NCBI RefSeq assembly: GCF_003020125.1
Contig: NZ_PYFW01000003.1
Location: forward strand, 372,001-436,000
Direction of reading: 5' to 3'
DNA: 64,000 nt
From: Bradyrhizobium sp. MOS003
Lineage (GTDB): Bacteria; Pseudomonadota; Alphaproteobacteria; Rhizobiales; Xanthobacteraceae
The stretch's first letter is position 1, and every line of letters begins with the position of its first letter. A program made the position numbers and the translations under genes. Shown here piece after piece: positions 18,090 to 27,113 of the stretch. Under the pieces are notes generated by a model. That model ran no database searches, was not told where the DNA came from, and saw only the letters and a list, made by a program, of their open reading frames with translations.

Positions 18090-18637
18090 CTGGAATGCTC
18101 CTCTTCCGCCGTCCATGCCGCGCGCAACATGGCGCGGGCACGGGCAAGGCGGGACATCACGGTGCCGATGGGCGCGCCGACGGCCTCTGCGATTTCACGA
18201 TAGGACAAATTGTTGATCTCGCGCAGCACGAAGGTTTCCTTGAACGGCTCCGCCAGCGCATCGATCAATTTGCGGATAGCGCCGGCATCGCGGCTGCGCA
18301 GCACCTCAGCTTCCGGGCTCGCCTCGCTCTCCTGCCAGATCGGCGTCTGCTCGGCGGCGCCGGGCGTATCCTCGAGCGCGCTGGGCCTGTGGGCGCGCCG
18401 TGCGTATTCGGCGTTGCAGACATTGCGCAGGATCGCGAACAGCCAGGGCTTCATCGCGGGCCCGCGATAGCTGTCGAAGTGCTTCAGCGCGCGCAGATAG
18501 CACTCCTGCACCGCATCTTCCGCGTCGGAGGCGTCGCGCAGCAGATAGCGCGCGAACGTGTAGACGTCGTCGAGATGGGGCAGCGCCGCTTCGCGAAAAC
18601 GCCGCGCCTTGTCTGGATCGTCGCTTGCCGCTGACAT
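18086..18637 (-). CDS. ECF-type RNA polymerase sigma factor
   Basis: The 183-residue product has region 2 (DDVYTFARYLLRDASDAEDAVQECYLRAL) split over residues about 19-50 and region 4 helix-turn-helix (LSYREIAEAVGAPIGTVMSRLARAR) near 145-170, separated by a linker. That is the minimal sigma-2/sigma-4 layout of ECF factors. It is co-encoded with its anti-sigma partner (ATGA overlap). The ATG at 18637 gives the normal ECF length; an upstream extension of 37 residues is open but has no family similarity. The cupredoxin and metallophosphoesterase genes upstream on the same strand are possible targets. Confidence 0.88.
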   Translation of the reverse strand: MSAASDDPDKARRFREAALPHLDDVYTFARYLLRDASDAEDAVQECYLRALKHFDSYRGPAMKPWLFAILRNVCNAEYARRAHRPSALEDTPGAAEQTPIWQESEASPEAEVLRSRDAGAIRKLIDALAEPFKETFVLREINNLSYREIAEAVGAPIGTVMSRLARARAMLRAAWTAEEEHSR

Positions 18638-18683
18638 CGCCGCTCGCTTTGCCGTTTCGCCTGATGTCGCTGGAGGCGCAGAA

Positions 18684-18713
18684 GCCCGGCCGGCGTGGGA
18701 CCACCGGCCGGGC
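18684..18713 (-). terminator. Hairpin between the cupredoxin and sigma factor genes
   Basis: A perfect 10-bp stem (GCCCGGCCGG with CCGGCCGGGC) around a 10-base loop lies 28 bases after the cupredoxin stop. It has only a weak T tract, so it may be a partial terminator or attenuator separating the two transcription units. Confidence 0.6.
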
Positions 18714-18740
18714 AAGACGTTGATGCCTTGGTTGGAGACG

Positions 18741-19076
18741 TTACTCAACCTTGATCATCCCCGTCATGTGCGGGTGCAGCGAACAAAAATATTTGTAGTC
18801 GCCCGCATTGGTGAACGTGAAGGAGAACTTGTCGTCGGTGTCCAGGGTCTTGGACCTGAACTTGCCGGCCGACACCACGGTGTGCGGGATGTCGTCCCGG
18901 TTGGTCCAGGTCACGGTGGTGCCGACCTTGATCTTGAGTTCGGCCGGCTGGAAGACGAAATTGTCGATATGAACTTCCAGATCGTCGGCACGGGCTGTCG
19001 TTGCAGGCAGCAGGATGGCCGCGGCCAAAGCGAAACCGAGGTCGACACCGAAGTCGCGGCGGTTGAGAGTCTTCAT
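18741..19076 (-). CDS. Exported cupredoxin (plastocyanin/pseudoazurin-like)
   Basis: The 111-residue product has a Tat-like signal (LNRRDFG, then a hydrophobic stretch and ATTARA near residue 30). The mature 80 residues show type 1 copper ligands His65 (IPHTVVS) and Cys98-x2-His101-x2-Met104. It probably carries electrons in the periplasm. It starts 14 bases after the metallophosphoesterase gene, so the two form an operon. The ATG at 19076 places the twin arginine correctly; the frame is open further upstream but in poor sequence. Confidence 0.88.
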   Translation of the reverse strand: MKTLNRRDFGVDLGFALAAAILLPATTARADDLEVHIDNFVFQPAELKIKVGTTVTWTNRDDIPHTVVSAGKFRSKTLDTDDKFSFTFTNAGDYKYFCSLHPHMTGMIKVE

Positions 19077-19090
19077 TGTCGGCTTCCACC

Positions 19091-20035
19091 TTACCCCTGG
19101 AGCGGCGTGTCGATGATCGCGAGCCGCTGCTCGTTCTGCTTGAAGTTGATGCTGGCCACGCCGAGCATGGAGCGCAGTTTTGCGTCCTCGACCTTCATCG
19201 GTCCGGGTGAAGGAGCGGCTCCGGGCGCCGGTTGCGGGAAGGCGGTTGAGCGCGCGGTGTGGAAGGTGACGTTGCCCTCGACTTTCTGCATCACCTGGTG
19301 GATGTGGCCGTTGAGCACGGTGACCGAGCCGAAACCCTTGACGTATTCCAGCGCGCGGCCGCCGTCCTCGGTGCCCCAGCCCCATTCGGGATAGACGGTC
19401 CAGAGCGGGATATGTGCGAACAATACGACAGGCGTCGATTTCGACTTGCCGCGCAGGTCGTCTTGGAGCCAGGCGAGCTGCTCGGCGCCGAGATTGCCGA
19501 GGCCCCCGGCCTTGAGGTCGACGACGTTGACGAGGCCGACGAAGTGCACACCGCCGGCATCGAAGGAGTACCAGCCAGCACCCTTGGTGCCGCGGCCGTA
19601 GCGATCGCGATAGAATTTCACCTCTTCGTCGAGGAAATCATGCTCGCCAGGCACGTAGTGCACGTCGAGCTTGCTCTGCGAGATGATGCGGTCGGCATTG
19701 TCGAACTCGGCGGCCTTGGACAGATGGGTGATGTCGCCGGTGTGGATCATGAAGGACGGCTTTGTCGGCATCGCGTTGATCTTGCCCACGGCCTCCTCCA
19801 GCGTGCCGAGCGCGTTGGGATTGGCCGGCTTGTCGAAGCCGACATGGCTGTCGCTGATCTGCAGGAACGTCATGCCGGGTGCCGCTGCGGTCGCAGCCTG
19901 CGCGGAATCGATGATGCCGAGCGAGCGTGGCACGCCGCCCGTGACGGTCCAGAGCACCCCGGTGCCGGCCCAGGTCATGCATTCCAGCACCTTGCGGCGG
20001 CTGACGCCGTCCTCCCCGTGATCGTGTCCGCTCAT
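19091..20035 (-). CDS. Tat-exported calcineurin-like metallophosphoesterase
   Basis: The 314-residue product has an early twin-arginine segment (SRRKVLECMTWAG, residues about 12-24) and the metallophosphoesterase motifs in order: DSHVG, HTGDITH, GEHD, FAHIPL and NGHIHQ. It is likely a periplasmic di-metal phosphatase or phosphodiesterase; the substrate is unknown. It is followed after 14 bases by the cupredoxin gene and then a sigma/anti-sigma pair, a grouping that suggests a shared stress or redox response. GGAGGA lies seven bases before the ATG at 20035. Confidence 0.85.
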   Translation of the reverse strand: MSGHDHGEDGVSRRKVLECMTWAGTGVLWTVTGGVPRSLGIIDSAQAATAAAPGMTFLQISDSHVGFDKPANPNALGTLEEAVGKINAMPTKPSFMIHTGDITHLSKAAEFDNADRIISQSKLDVHYVPGEHDFLDEEVKFYRDRYGRGTKGAGWYSFDAGGVHFVGLVNVVDLKAGGLGNLGAEQLAWLQDDLRGKSKSTPVVLFAHIPLWTVYPEWGWGTEDGGRALEYVKGFGSVTVLNGHIHQVMQKVEGNVTFHTARSTAFPQPAPGAAPSPGPMKVEDAKLRSMLGVASINFKQNEQRLAIIDTPLQG

Positions 20036-20134
20036 CGCGCATCCTCCGCTTCGCCCGGAATTGGGCTTCGGGGAGGTGATCGGGGGAGCCGGGGGCTTAT
20101 TCCCGAATGGGATGACGTTTTCGTGAGGTGATCT

Positions 20135-20268
20135 CGTGTCCCGGACGCGGTGCAACGCGGAGCGTTGCTGCGCAGAGCCGGGACCCACAGGGCCGGGTGG
20201 TCTGCGGTGAGATGGGCCCCGGCTCTGCGGCGCACCACTTCTTGCTGCGCCGCGTCCAGGGTACGCGA
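20135..20268. repeat. Imperfect palindromic repeat, family E (GTCCCGGACGCG...)
   Basis: The segment starts CGTGTCCCGGACGCGGTGCA and ends with CTGCGCCGCGTCCAGGGTACG, with inner arms CGCAGAGCCGGGACCCA and TGGGCCCCGGCTCTGCG. It fills most of the space between the metallophosphoesterase start and the hydrolase stop. No second copy is in this window. Confidence 0.65.
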
Positions 20269-20269
20269 C

Positions 20270-21152
20270 TTATTTCGCGAATTCCCGCACGGCTTCGACC
20301 ACACGCTCCGGCGCTTCCTGCGCGACGCAATGCCCGGCGTCCTCGAACACTCTCGTGCTGACCTTCGGGATCAGCGACGCCGCGCGCGCCGCCATCTCCC
20401 AATAAATCGGGCCTGACTTCGCGGCGGTCGTGACGCGCACGGGACAGTCGATCTCGGCGAGCCCTGCAAACGGATTGCCGCGGACGTCGCCGACGTAAAC
20501 CTGCTCCATCGCTTCGTAGATCGGACGCAGGATCGACGACTCGATCTCCGGCGTACAGCAAAGCCGCACCCGGCCATCGTCAAGCGTCGTGAAGCCATGG
20601 CGCACATACGCCTGCAGCGAGGTCTCGGTCCAATCCGAAAAGGACGGCGCGGCGCGGTAACGCGCGAACACGGCGTCCGCACTCTCGAACTCAGCGCGCC
20701 GGCGCAAAGTGCCTTGGAGACGGGCGACGGATTCGTCGTTCAATCCCCCGGTACGCGCGGCACGCGGGTCCATCACCGTCGGCTCCATCACGAACAGGCG
20801 TGTGAAGCGCCCGGGCAGGAGTTTTGCCGCGAGCAGTAGATCCGTGGCGCCAGCGCTGTGGCCGATCCCGTAGACGTCATGCAGATCGAGCGCGTCGATC
20901 ACCCCGCAGACATCCTCGGCATAGTCCAGGAAGTGATAGGCGCCGGGCTTGTGGCTGGCGCCGTGGCCGCGGCGGTCCAGTGCATAGACGGTGTAGCTCG
21001 ATGCAAGATCGCGCGCGATTTCTTCCCAGACGTCGGCGACGAAACCGGTGCCATGCACGAGGAGGGCAGGCGGCTTGCCGCTCTCGCCCCCATTGCAGCA
21101 TGGCGATCTCTGTGTTGGCCGGGCCGATGGAAAAGCGACGGGGACGGATCAT
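20270..21152 (-). pseudogene. Alpha/beta hydrolase, interrupted by a frameshift near its start
   Basis: From 21058 to 20270 the frame encodes a normal alpha/beta hydrolase: oxyanion HGTG at the very beginning, YALDRRGHGAS, the nucleophile Ser in GIGHSAGA, and the final His in EDAGHCVAQE. The family's N-terminus (MIRPRRFSIGPANTEIAMLQ) starts at 21152 but is in another frame. The two frames join exactly if one base is removed from the five C at 21087-21091 (GGGGG on the coding strand). So the gene carries a +1 change in a homopolymer, either a sequence error or a true mutation. An intact product would be about 293 residues. It follows the GMC oxidoreductase by 12 bases. Confidence 0.8.
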
Positions 21153-21164
21153 GGGGACAAGATG

Positions 21165-22784
21165 CTACTTCGCATCCTCCAGGATCATCGTCGCGCCCTT
21201 CTCGGCGATCATCGCCGTCGGCGTGTTGGTGTTGCCCGAGGTGATGGTCGGCATGATCGAGGCATCGACGATGCGCAGGCCTTCGAGCCCGTAGAAGCGG
21301 AGGCGCTCGTCCACCACGGCCATCGGATCGCTCACTGCGCCCATCTTGGCGGTGCCGACGGGATGGAAGATGGTGGTGCCGATATCGCCGGCAGCCTTTG
21401 CGAGCGAGGCATCGTCGTCGCCGACCGAGGGACCGGGCAGATATTCGCTCGGGCGATATTTGGCCAGCGCCTTCTGCTGCATCAGGCGGCGCGTGGTGCG
21501 AATGGCGTCGGCGCCGACCTGGCGGTCGTCGTCGGTCGACAGATAATTCGGCGCGATGATCGGCTTCTCGTCGGGGCTCGTCGAGCGCAGCCGAACGGTG
21601 CCGCGCGAGGTCGGTTGCAGATTGCAGGCGCTGACGGTGATGGCGGGGAAGCGGTGCAGGGGATCGCCGAACTTGTCCAGCGACAGCGGCTGCACATGGA
21701 ACTGGATGTTGGCGCGCGCGCGCGTCGCGTCCGAGCGCGTGAAGATGCCGAGCTGCGATGGCGCCATCGTCAGCGGCCCGCGGCGGCGGAAGGCGTAGTC
21801 GAGCCCCATCAGGCCGCGGCGAAACAGATTGTAATAGGTCTCGTTTAGCGTCCGCACGCCCTCGACCTTGTAGATCGCGCGCTGCTGCAGATGGTCCTGC
21901 AGATTGCGGCCGACGCCGGGCTTGTCCATGACGATGTCGATGCCGAGCGGCGACAACCAGTCGGCAGGCCCGATGCCGGAGCGATGCAGCACCTGCACCG
22001 TGCCGATCGAGCCTGCCGAGAGGATCACTTCGCGTTTCGCACGCGCTTCGATCATCTCGCCGTTCTGGATGAAGCGCACGCCGACGGCGTGGCCCTGCTC
22101 GATGATCAGGCGGTCGACCAGCACGTGTTTTTCGAGCCGCAGGTTCGGACGGTTCAGCGCCGGCTTGAGGAAGCCGCGCGCCGAGGACCAGCGCCGCCCG
22201 CGCTTCTGGTTGACGTGGAAATAGCTGGTGCCTTCGTTGTCGCCGGTATTGAAATCCGGGATGCGCTTGATCCCCATCTGCTCGGCGGCATCGCCGACGG
22301 CATCGAGCACGTCCCATGACAGCCGCGGCGCCTCGATGCGCCAGCCGCCCCCGGCGCCATGGTGCTCGCTCGCCCCCAGGAAGTGATCCTCGAGCCGCCT
22401 GAACAGCGGCAGCACATCATCATAGCCCCAGCCGGTCATGCCGAGCTGGCGCCAATGATCATAGTCGGCGGCCTGGCCGCGCATCGAGATCATGGCGTTG
22501 ATCGCCGAGCAGCCGCCGATCACCTTGCCGCGGGGATAGGCCAACGAACGGCCGTTCAGGCCGGGCTCGGCCTCGGTCTTGAACATCCAGTCCGAGCGCG
22601 GATTGCCAATGGCGAAGAGATAGCCGACGGGAATGTGGAACCAGATCCAGTTGTCGTCGCCGCCTGCTTCGAGGACGAGGACGCGTTTGCCGGGATCGGC
22701 CGACAGGCGGTTGGCGACGATGCAGCCCGCCGTACCCGCCCCGACGACGATGTAGTCAAATTCACCTTCGAGCCGTCTCGGCAT
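21165..22784 (-). CDS. GMC-family FAD-dependent oxidoreductase (choline/alcohol dehydrogenase type)
   Basis: The 539-residue product starts with the FAD-binding GAGTAGCIVANRLS motif after a short leader and ends with the GMC C-terminal domain, including the catalytic His in GTTIFHPVGTAKMG and Asn in SGNTNTPTAMI. PROSITE-like GMC segments (YPRGKVIGGCSAINAM and the AGSIGTVQVLHRSGIG region) are visible. It probably oxidises an alcohol to an aldehyde; the substrate cannot be told. The ATG at 22784 has GGAAG just upstream. It is upstream of the frameshifted hydrolase on the same strand. A repeat lies in its 5' region. Confidence 0.9.
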   Translation of the reverse strand: MPRRLEGEFDYIVVGAGTAGCIVANRLSADPGKRVLVLEAGGDDNWIWFHIPVGYLFAIGNPRSDWMFKTEAEPGLNGRSLAYPRGKVIGGCSAINAMISMRGQAADYDHWRQLGMTGWGYDDVLPLFRRLEDHFLGASEHHGAGGGWRIEAPRLSWDVLDAVGDAAEQMGIKRIPDFNTGDNEGTSYFHVNQKRGRRWSSARGFLKPALNRPNLRLEKHVLVDRLIIEQGHAVGVRFIQNGEMIEARAKREVILSAGSIGTVQVLHRSGIGPADWLSPLGIDIVMDKPGVGRNLQDHLQQRAIYKVEGVRTLNETYYNLFRRGLMGLDYAFRRRGPLTMAPSQLGIFTRSDATRARANIQFHVQPLSLDKFGDPLHRFPAITVSACNLQPTSRGTVRLRSTSPDEKPIIAPNYLSTDDDRQVGADAIRTTRRLMQQKALAKYRPSEYLPGPSVGDDDASLAKAAGDIGTTIFHPVGTAKMGAVSDPMAVVDERLRFYGLEGLRIVDASIMPTITSGNTNTPTAMIAEKGATMILEDAK

Positions 22785-22805
22785 TCTGCTTCCACCCAAA
22801 CAGGC

Positions 22806-22912
22806 GTCATGCCCGGGCTCGTCCCCGGCATCCACACGCTTTCTCTCCTAATAGTCAGACGGGGACGGCCAAGACAAGTTGGAGACAGGCTGGCCGCAAG
22901 TCCGGCCATGAC
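22806..22912. repeat. Palindromic dispersed repeat, family B (GTCATGCCCGGG...)
   Basis: GTCATGCCCGGGCTCGTCCC at the left and GTCCGGCCATGACGAGAG at the right form the ends of an imperfect palindrome; the middle has diverged. A better copy is at 39089-39192. It lies 22 bases upstream of the GMC start, between divergent genes. Confidence 0.75.
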
Positions 22913-23007
22913 GAGAGCACAGGGCTACCCCCGATCCGCGGTAGTTAGGTGGACTGTGGCTTGCATGGTAGACAGTCCTGTATTCCCAACAACGCTTGAG
23001 ACCCTCC

Positions 23008-24180
23008 ATGCCTATCGTGAACCGTGTCGCCGACCTTCAACCCGATATTCAGGCCTGGCGCCGGGACATCCATGAGCACCCCGAGCTTCTCTACGACGTT
23101 CATCGCACTGCAGCATTCGTGGCCGATCGGCTGCGCGAATTCGGCTGCGATGAGGTCGTCACCGGCCTCGGCCAGACCGGCGTGGTCGGCGTGATCAAGG
23201 GCAACAAGCCGGCCGGCGAGGGGCTCAAGACCATCGGCCTGCGTGCCGACATGGACGCGCTGCCCGTCGAGGAGCAGACCAACCTGCCTTATGCCTCCAA
23301 GACTCCGGGCAAGATGCACGCCTGCGGCCATGACGGCCACACCGCGATGCTGCTCGGGGCCGCCCGCTACCTCGCCGAAACCCGCAACTTTGCCGGCGAT
23401 GCGGTGGTGATCTTCCAGCCCGCCGAGGAAGGCGGCGCCGGCGGCGCGGCCATGGTCAAGGACGGCTTGATGGAGCGCTTCGGCATCGAGCAGGTCTACG
23501 GCATGCACAATGGTCCCGGCATTCCGATCGGCTCGTTCGCGATCCGGCCGGGTCCGATCATGGCGGCGACCGACGAGGTCGACATCATGATCGAGGGCCT
23601 TGGCGGCCATGCCGCGCGTCCGCACAAATGCATCGATTCCGTGCTGGTCGGCGCACAGGTGATCACGGCGCTGCAGTCGATCGTCGCGCGCAGCGTCGAT
23701 CCGCTGGAATCGGCCGTGATCTCGATCTGCGAATTCCACGCCGGCAACGCCCGCAACGTCATTCCGCAGACCGCGACGCTGAAGGGGACCATTCGCACGC
23801 TGTCGCCGGAGGTGCGCAAGCTGGTCGAGAAGCGCGTGCATGAGGTGGTGGCGGGCGTCGCGCAGATCACCGGCGCCAAGATCGACCTGCGCTACCAGCG
23901 CAACTATCCCGTCGTGAACAACCACGCCGCGGAGACCGAGGTGGCGCGGCGCATTGCCAGGCAAGTCGCGGGCGATGCCAATGTGCACGAGATGCCGCCG
24001 CTGATGGGCGGAGAAGATTTCGCCTACATGCTGGAAGCGCGCCCCGGCGCCTTCATCTTCTGCGGCAACGGCGACAGCGCCGGGCTGCATCACCCCGCCT
24101 ACAATTTCAACGACGAGGCGATCGTGTTCGGCACGTCGTATTGGGTGAAGCTGGTCGAGGAATCGCTCGCAGCGTCGTAG
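23008..24180 (+). CDS. M20 family amidohydrolase (hippurate hydrolase/aminoacylase type)
   Basis: The 390-residue product has the M20D layout: DIHEHPEL at the N-terminus, the metal-site segment MHACGHDGHTAMLLG near residue 100, PAEEGGAG near 135 with the catalytic Glu pair, and MGGEDFAYM and HHPAYNFND near the C-terminus. Such enzymes cleave N-acyl amino acids or similar amides. A dimerisation (lid) domain lies between about residues 185 and 290. The ATG at 23008 is preferred over a TTG four codons upstream because it gives the usual start. A strong terminator follows 28 bases after the stop. Confidence 0.92.
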   Translation: MPIVNRVADLQPDIQAWRRDIHEHPELLYDVHRTAAFVADRLREFGCDEVVTGLGQTGVVGVIKGNKPAGEGLKTIGLRADMDALPVEEQTNLPYASKTPGKMHACGHDGHTAMLLGAARYLAETRNFAGDAVVIFQPAEEGGAGGAAMVKDGLMERFGIEQVYGMHNGPGIPIGSFAIRPGPIMAATDEVDIMIEGLGGHAARPHKCIDSVLVGAQVITALQSIVARSVDPLESAVISICEFHAGNARNVIPQTATLKGTIRTLSPEVRKLVEKRVHEVVAGVAQITGAKIDLRYQRNYPVVNNHAAETEVARRIARQVAGDANVHEMPPLMGGEDFAYMLEARPGAFIFCGNGDSAGLHHPAYNFNDEAIVFGTSYWVKLVEESLAAS

Positions 24181-24207
24181 GACTGAACCCGAAGCACAAA
24201 TGAAGAG

Positions 24208-24236
24208 GGCCCGTGCATTGCACGGGCCTTTGTTTT
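24208..24236 (+). terminator. Terminator after the M20 amidohydrolase gene
   Basis: GGCCCGTGC and GCACGGGCC form a 9-bp stem with an ATT loop, followed by TTTGTTTT. Confidence 0.9.
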
Positions 24237-24245
24237 GGAGGATCT

Positions 24246-25870
24246 TCAGAATATCCGCGAGAAGATCACGTAGAGCGTGGCCGACAGCATGATCGCGCAG
24301 GGCAGGGTCAGCACCCAGGCCATCAACAAATTGCGGATGGTCGACCATTGCAGACCCGAGCCGTTCGCCGCCATGGTGCCGGCGACGCCTGATGACAGCA
24401 CGTGGGTGGTGGAGACCGGCAGGCCGAACACGTCGGCGGCGCCGATCGTCGCGGCGGCCACCAGCTCGGCCGAAGCGCCTTGGGCGTAGGTGAGATGGCT
24501 CTTGCCGATCTTCTCGCCGACCGTGATCACGATGCGCTTCCAGCCGATCATGGTACCGAGGCCGAGCGCGATGGCGACCGCGACCTTCACCCAGGTCGGG
24601 ATGAACTTCGTGGCGCTGTCGAGCCCGCCCTTGTAGGCGTTCAAGGTCGCGACCTCGTCCTTGTTGAGGTCGTTTTCCTTGTCCTTCATCAGGAAGCGGA
24701 TCGCGTCAGAGGCCAGGTACATGTCGTTACGGGTGTTGCCGACCGCTTCAGCCGGCACCTTGTTGAGCGAGCCGTATTTCGCGACCTGGTCGCCGACATC
24801 CTTCACCAGCACCGACAGCGAGGGGTAGGTGCCTTCGCTGATGTGGTGCGAGGTGATGTACTGGGTCACCGCAGGACGGGGGTCGCCGATGATCGAATGG
24901 CCGGCGCCCTTGGCCGCGATCACCCTGGAGGCGGCATCCGAGACCTTCTGGAACTGGGCGACCTGGGATTCCGGCAGCGCGCGGTTGAGCGCGTAAGCCG
25001 TCGGCACGGTGCCGATCAGGATCAGCATGATCAAGCCCATGCCCTTCTGGCCGTCGTTCGAGCCGTGCGCGCAGCTGACGCCGGTGCAGGTCGCGATCAG
25101 CAGGCCGCGGATCCAGAGCGGCGGCGCCTTGTTGCTTTCGGGCGCAGCATACAGGGCCGGGTTGCGCACGATGAACTTGAGCAGCAGCAACAGCACGGCG
25201 GCGCAGATGAAGCCGAACAGCGGCGACAGCAGCAGCGCGTAGCCGATCTCGGTGGCCTTGCTCCAATCCACGCCCGACGTGCCGTCGCGGCCGCGCATGA
25301 CGGCGTTGGCGACGCCGACGCCGATGATCGAGCCGATCAGCGTGTGCGAGGAGGAGGCGGGCAGGCCGAAGAACCATGTGCCGAGATTCCACAGGATCGC
25401 GGCGATCAGCAGCGCGAACACCATCGCGAAGCCGGCGCTGGAGCCGACCTGCAGGATTAGTTCGACAGCAGCGAGACGATGCCGAAGGCGACCGCGCCGG
25501 AGGACATGAGCACGCCGAGGAAGTTGAAGAAGCCCGACCACATCACAGCGACTTCGGCCGGCAGCGAATGGGTGTAGATCACGGTCGCTACCGCATTGGC
25601 GGTGTCGTGGAAGCCGTTGACGAATTCGAATCCGAGCGCGATCAGGAGCGCGACGAACAACAGGATGTAGGGCAGGTAGGTCGTCACCCGCGCGCCGGTG
25701 GCGTTGACGTCGACATAGATGCTGTAGGCGACGAACAGCAGGCCCGCGGCAAGGATGCCGAAGAACAGGATCATCGTCAGCGGATTGAAGCCTTTGTCGA
25801 GATTCGGCCGCGAGGCCGGCTGGATCGGCGCGGGATCGGCTACCGCGTGGTCGAACGCAACATCGGTCAT
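24246..25870 (-). pseudogene. pit: Pit-type low-affinity phosphate transporter, split by a frameshift
   Basis: The 5' part (25870-25457) encodes the N-terminus with the Pit signature GFHDTANAVATVIYTHSL and then runs into a TAA at 25457-25459. The rest (from about 25475 to 24246) continues in another frame with VELILQVGSS, the second signature LPASSSHTLIGSIIGVGVAN, a soluble loop of about 130 residues and a C-terminal block with PVSTTHVLSSGVAG. The two parts meet within 20 bases; one or four missing bases near 25460-25475 would explain the break, since Pit proteins usually read LL-P-VELI there. Joined, the product is about 540 residues. It is a true disruption or a sequence error. Confidence 0.85.
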
Positions 25871-26109
25871 GTCTGGACGCCCCTTAACTTCGAAGTAAGG
25901 GTATTGTCCGCGATGGATTTGAAGGCCGGATGACAAGCGGCGCCGTATCGTCGCTTTCTCACCACTATCCAGGCCGTGTCGCCATAAAAACCGCTGCGTG
26001 ATCCAAGGAAGACCAGGTCAGCTTTGCCCCTCCAGCGACCAGGTTCATGCGGCAGCGCAATGTCGCGATGGGCCAATAGCCGACGTCAAGAAGGTATTTC
26101 GCAGTCCAG
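25871..26109. other. Intergenic region with possible degenerate repeat
   Basis: No gene is seen. A short imperfect hairpin (CCTTAACTTCGAAGTAAGG, 25884-25902) precedes pit. The part at about 26010-26100, read on the minus strand, resembles a degenerate dispersed sequence that often surrounds rhizobial genes, but this rests on memory only. Confidence 0.3.
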
Positions 26110-27111
26110 CTAACTGCCACCCATGGCCGCGACGCGTTGTATGACCCAGAACATCGCAACGCTGCCGATTGCGTAGGCCGGCGCCACCTCCAGCCAGCGC
26201 GGCCAGAGGATGCCTGCCCGAGCGACGAGCAGTGCGCCTATCGCGAATGCGCCGACGAAGAGAAGCTGCCCAAGTTCCACGCCGACGTTGAAGAAGAAAA
26301 GCGCCGTCGGAATGGCGTTCTGTGGCAAGCCGACTTCGCTCAAGGCGCCAGCGAAGCCAAATCCGTGAAGTAGTCCGAAGGTAAACGCCACCACCCACGG
26401 CCAGCGCGCCGTCAATCCGGATCTGCCCTGTATGCCGTGAACGATTTCCGCGGCCACGAAGACGATGGAGAGCGCAATGACGGCTTCCACCGGCGGACCC
26501 GGCACATGGGCGATACCCAATGTCGCCGCGGCAAGTGTGATGCTGTGCGCGATGGTGAATGCCGTAACAGTCGCAACCACGCGCCCGACGCCTTTAACGA
26601 CGAGCAGTAGCGCGAGTACGAATAGCAGGTGATCCACCCCGAGCAGGATGTGCTGCACGCCGAGTACGAGGTAGGTGAGTGCCACTTCCCCAGTCCCGGC
26701 GGAAGGCTCGACGACGAACGACGGGCTGGACGGCAGGAGACGCGTCACCTGAGCGGTGCCGTCCGACCGTTCCACCCGCACCAGAACGTCGGTCATGCCG
26801 GAGGAAAGCCCCTCGATTCGAACAGTCTCGCCGACAAGACCGCCGGGCCGACTCAGACGCCAGCGTTCGGAATAAGCGCCGGCGTGGAAGGCGCCGCGCC
26901 GTGCTGAAAGATTGACGACGTCGGCGGGAAATACGACGTAGATTCCCAGCCGTAGATTGTCGCCCTGCGCCGGGACTTTCCAGAACACGTCGTAAGTCTC
27001 CGCGTCTTGCTGGCGCAGTTCGAGATAGCCCGGCCGGAAATCATCGGCGGCTGCGACGGAGGCGCCGACGAGAGCCCAGAGACCGATCATGACCAGGAAA
27101 AGTCGGCCCAT
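26110..27111 (-). CDS. HupE/UreJ_2-family membrane protein with an N-terminal extracytoplasmic domain
   Basis: The 333-residue product has a signal peptide (residues 1-20), a periplasmic domain of about 120 residues rich in beta-type sequence, and then about six or seven transmembrane helices. The membrane part shows family motifs: GVDHLLFVLALLL, FTIAHSITLAAA, FGLLHGFGFAGAL and FFFNVGVELGQL, with several histidines typical of HupE/UreJ nickel or cobalt carriers. An AGGA ribosome site inside the end of the upstream parvulin gene supports the ATG at 27111, two bases after that stop; an ATG at 27126 lacks such a site. It is the last gene of a three-gene operon. Metal transport is likely, but the metal is not proven. 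Confidence 0.82.
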   Translation of the reverse strand: MGRLFLVMIGLWALVGASVAAADDFRPGYLELRQQDAETYDVFWKVPAQGDNLRLGIYVVFPADVVNLSARRGAFHAGAYSERWRLSRPGGLVGETVRIEGLSSGMTDVLVRVERSDGTAQVTRLLPSSPSFVVEPSAGTGEVALTYLVLGVQHILLGVDHLLFVLALLLVVKGVGRVVATVTAFTIAHSITLAAATLGIAHVPGPPVEAVIALSIVFVAAEIVHGIQGRSGLTARWPWVVAFTFGLLHGFGFAGALSEVGLPQNAIPTALFFFNVGVELGQLLFVGAFAIGALLVARAGILWPRWLEVAPAYAIGSVAMFWVIQRVAAMGGS

Positions 27112-27113
27112 CG

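Noticed and set aside
25965..26159. Small minus-strand frame of 64 codons before pit
   Set aside because: Overlaps the 3' end of the HupE-like gene and looks like degenerate repeat sequence; no start signal.
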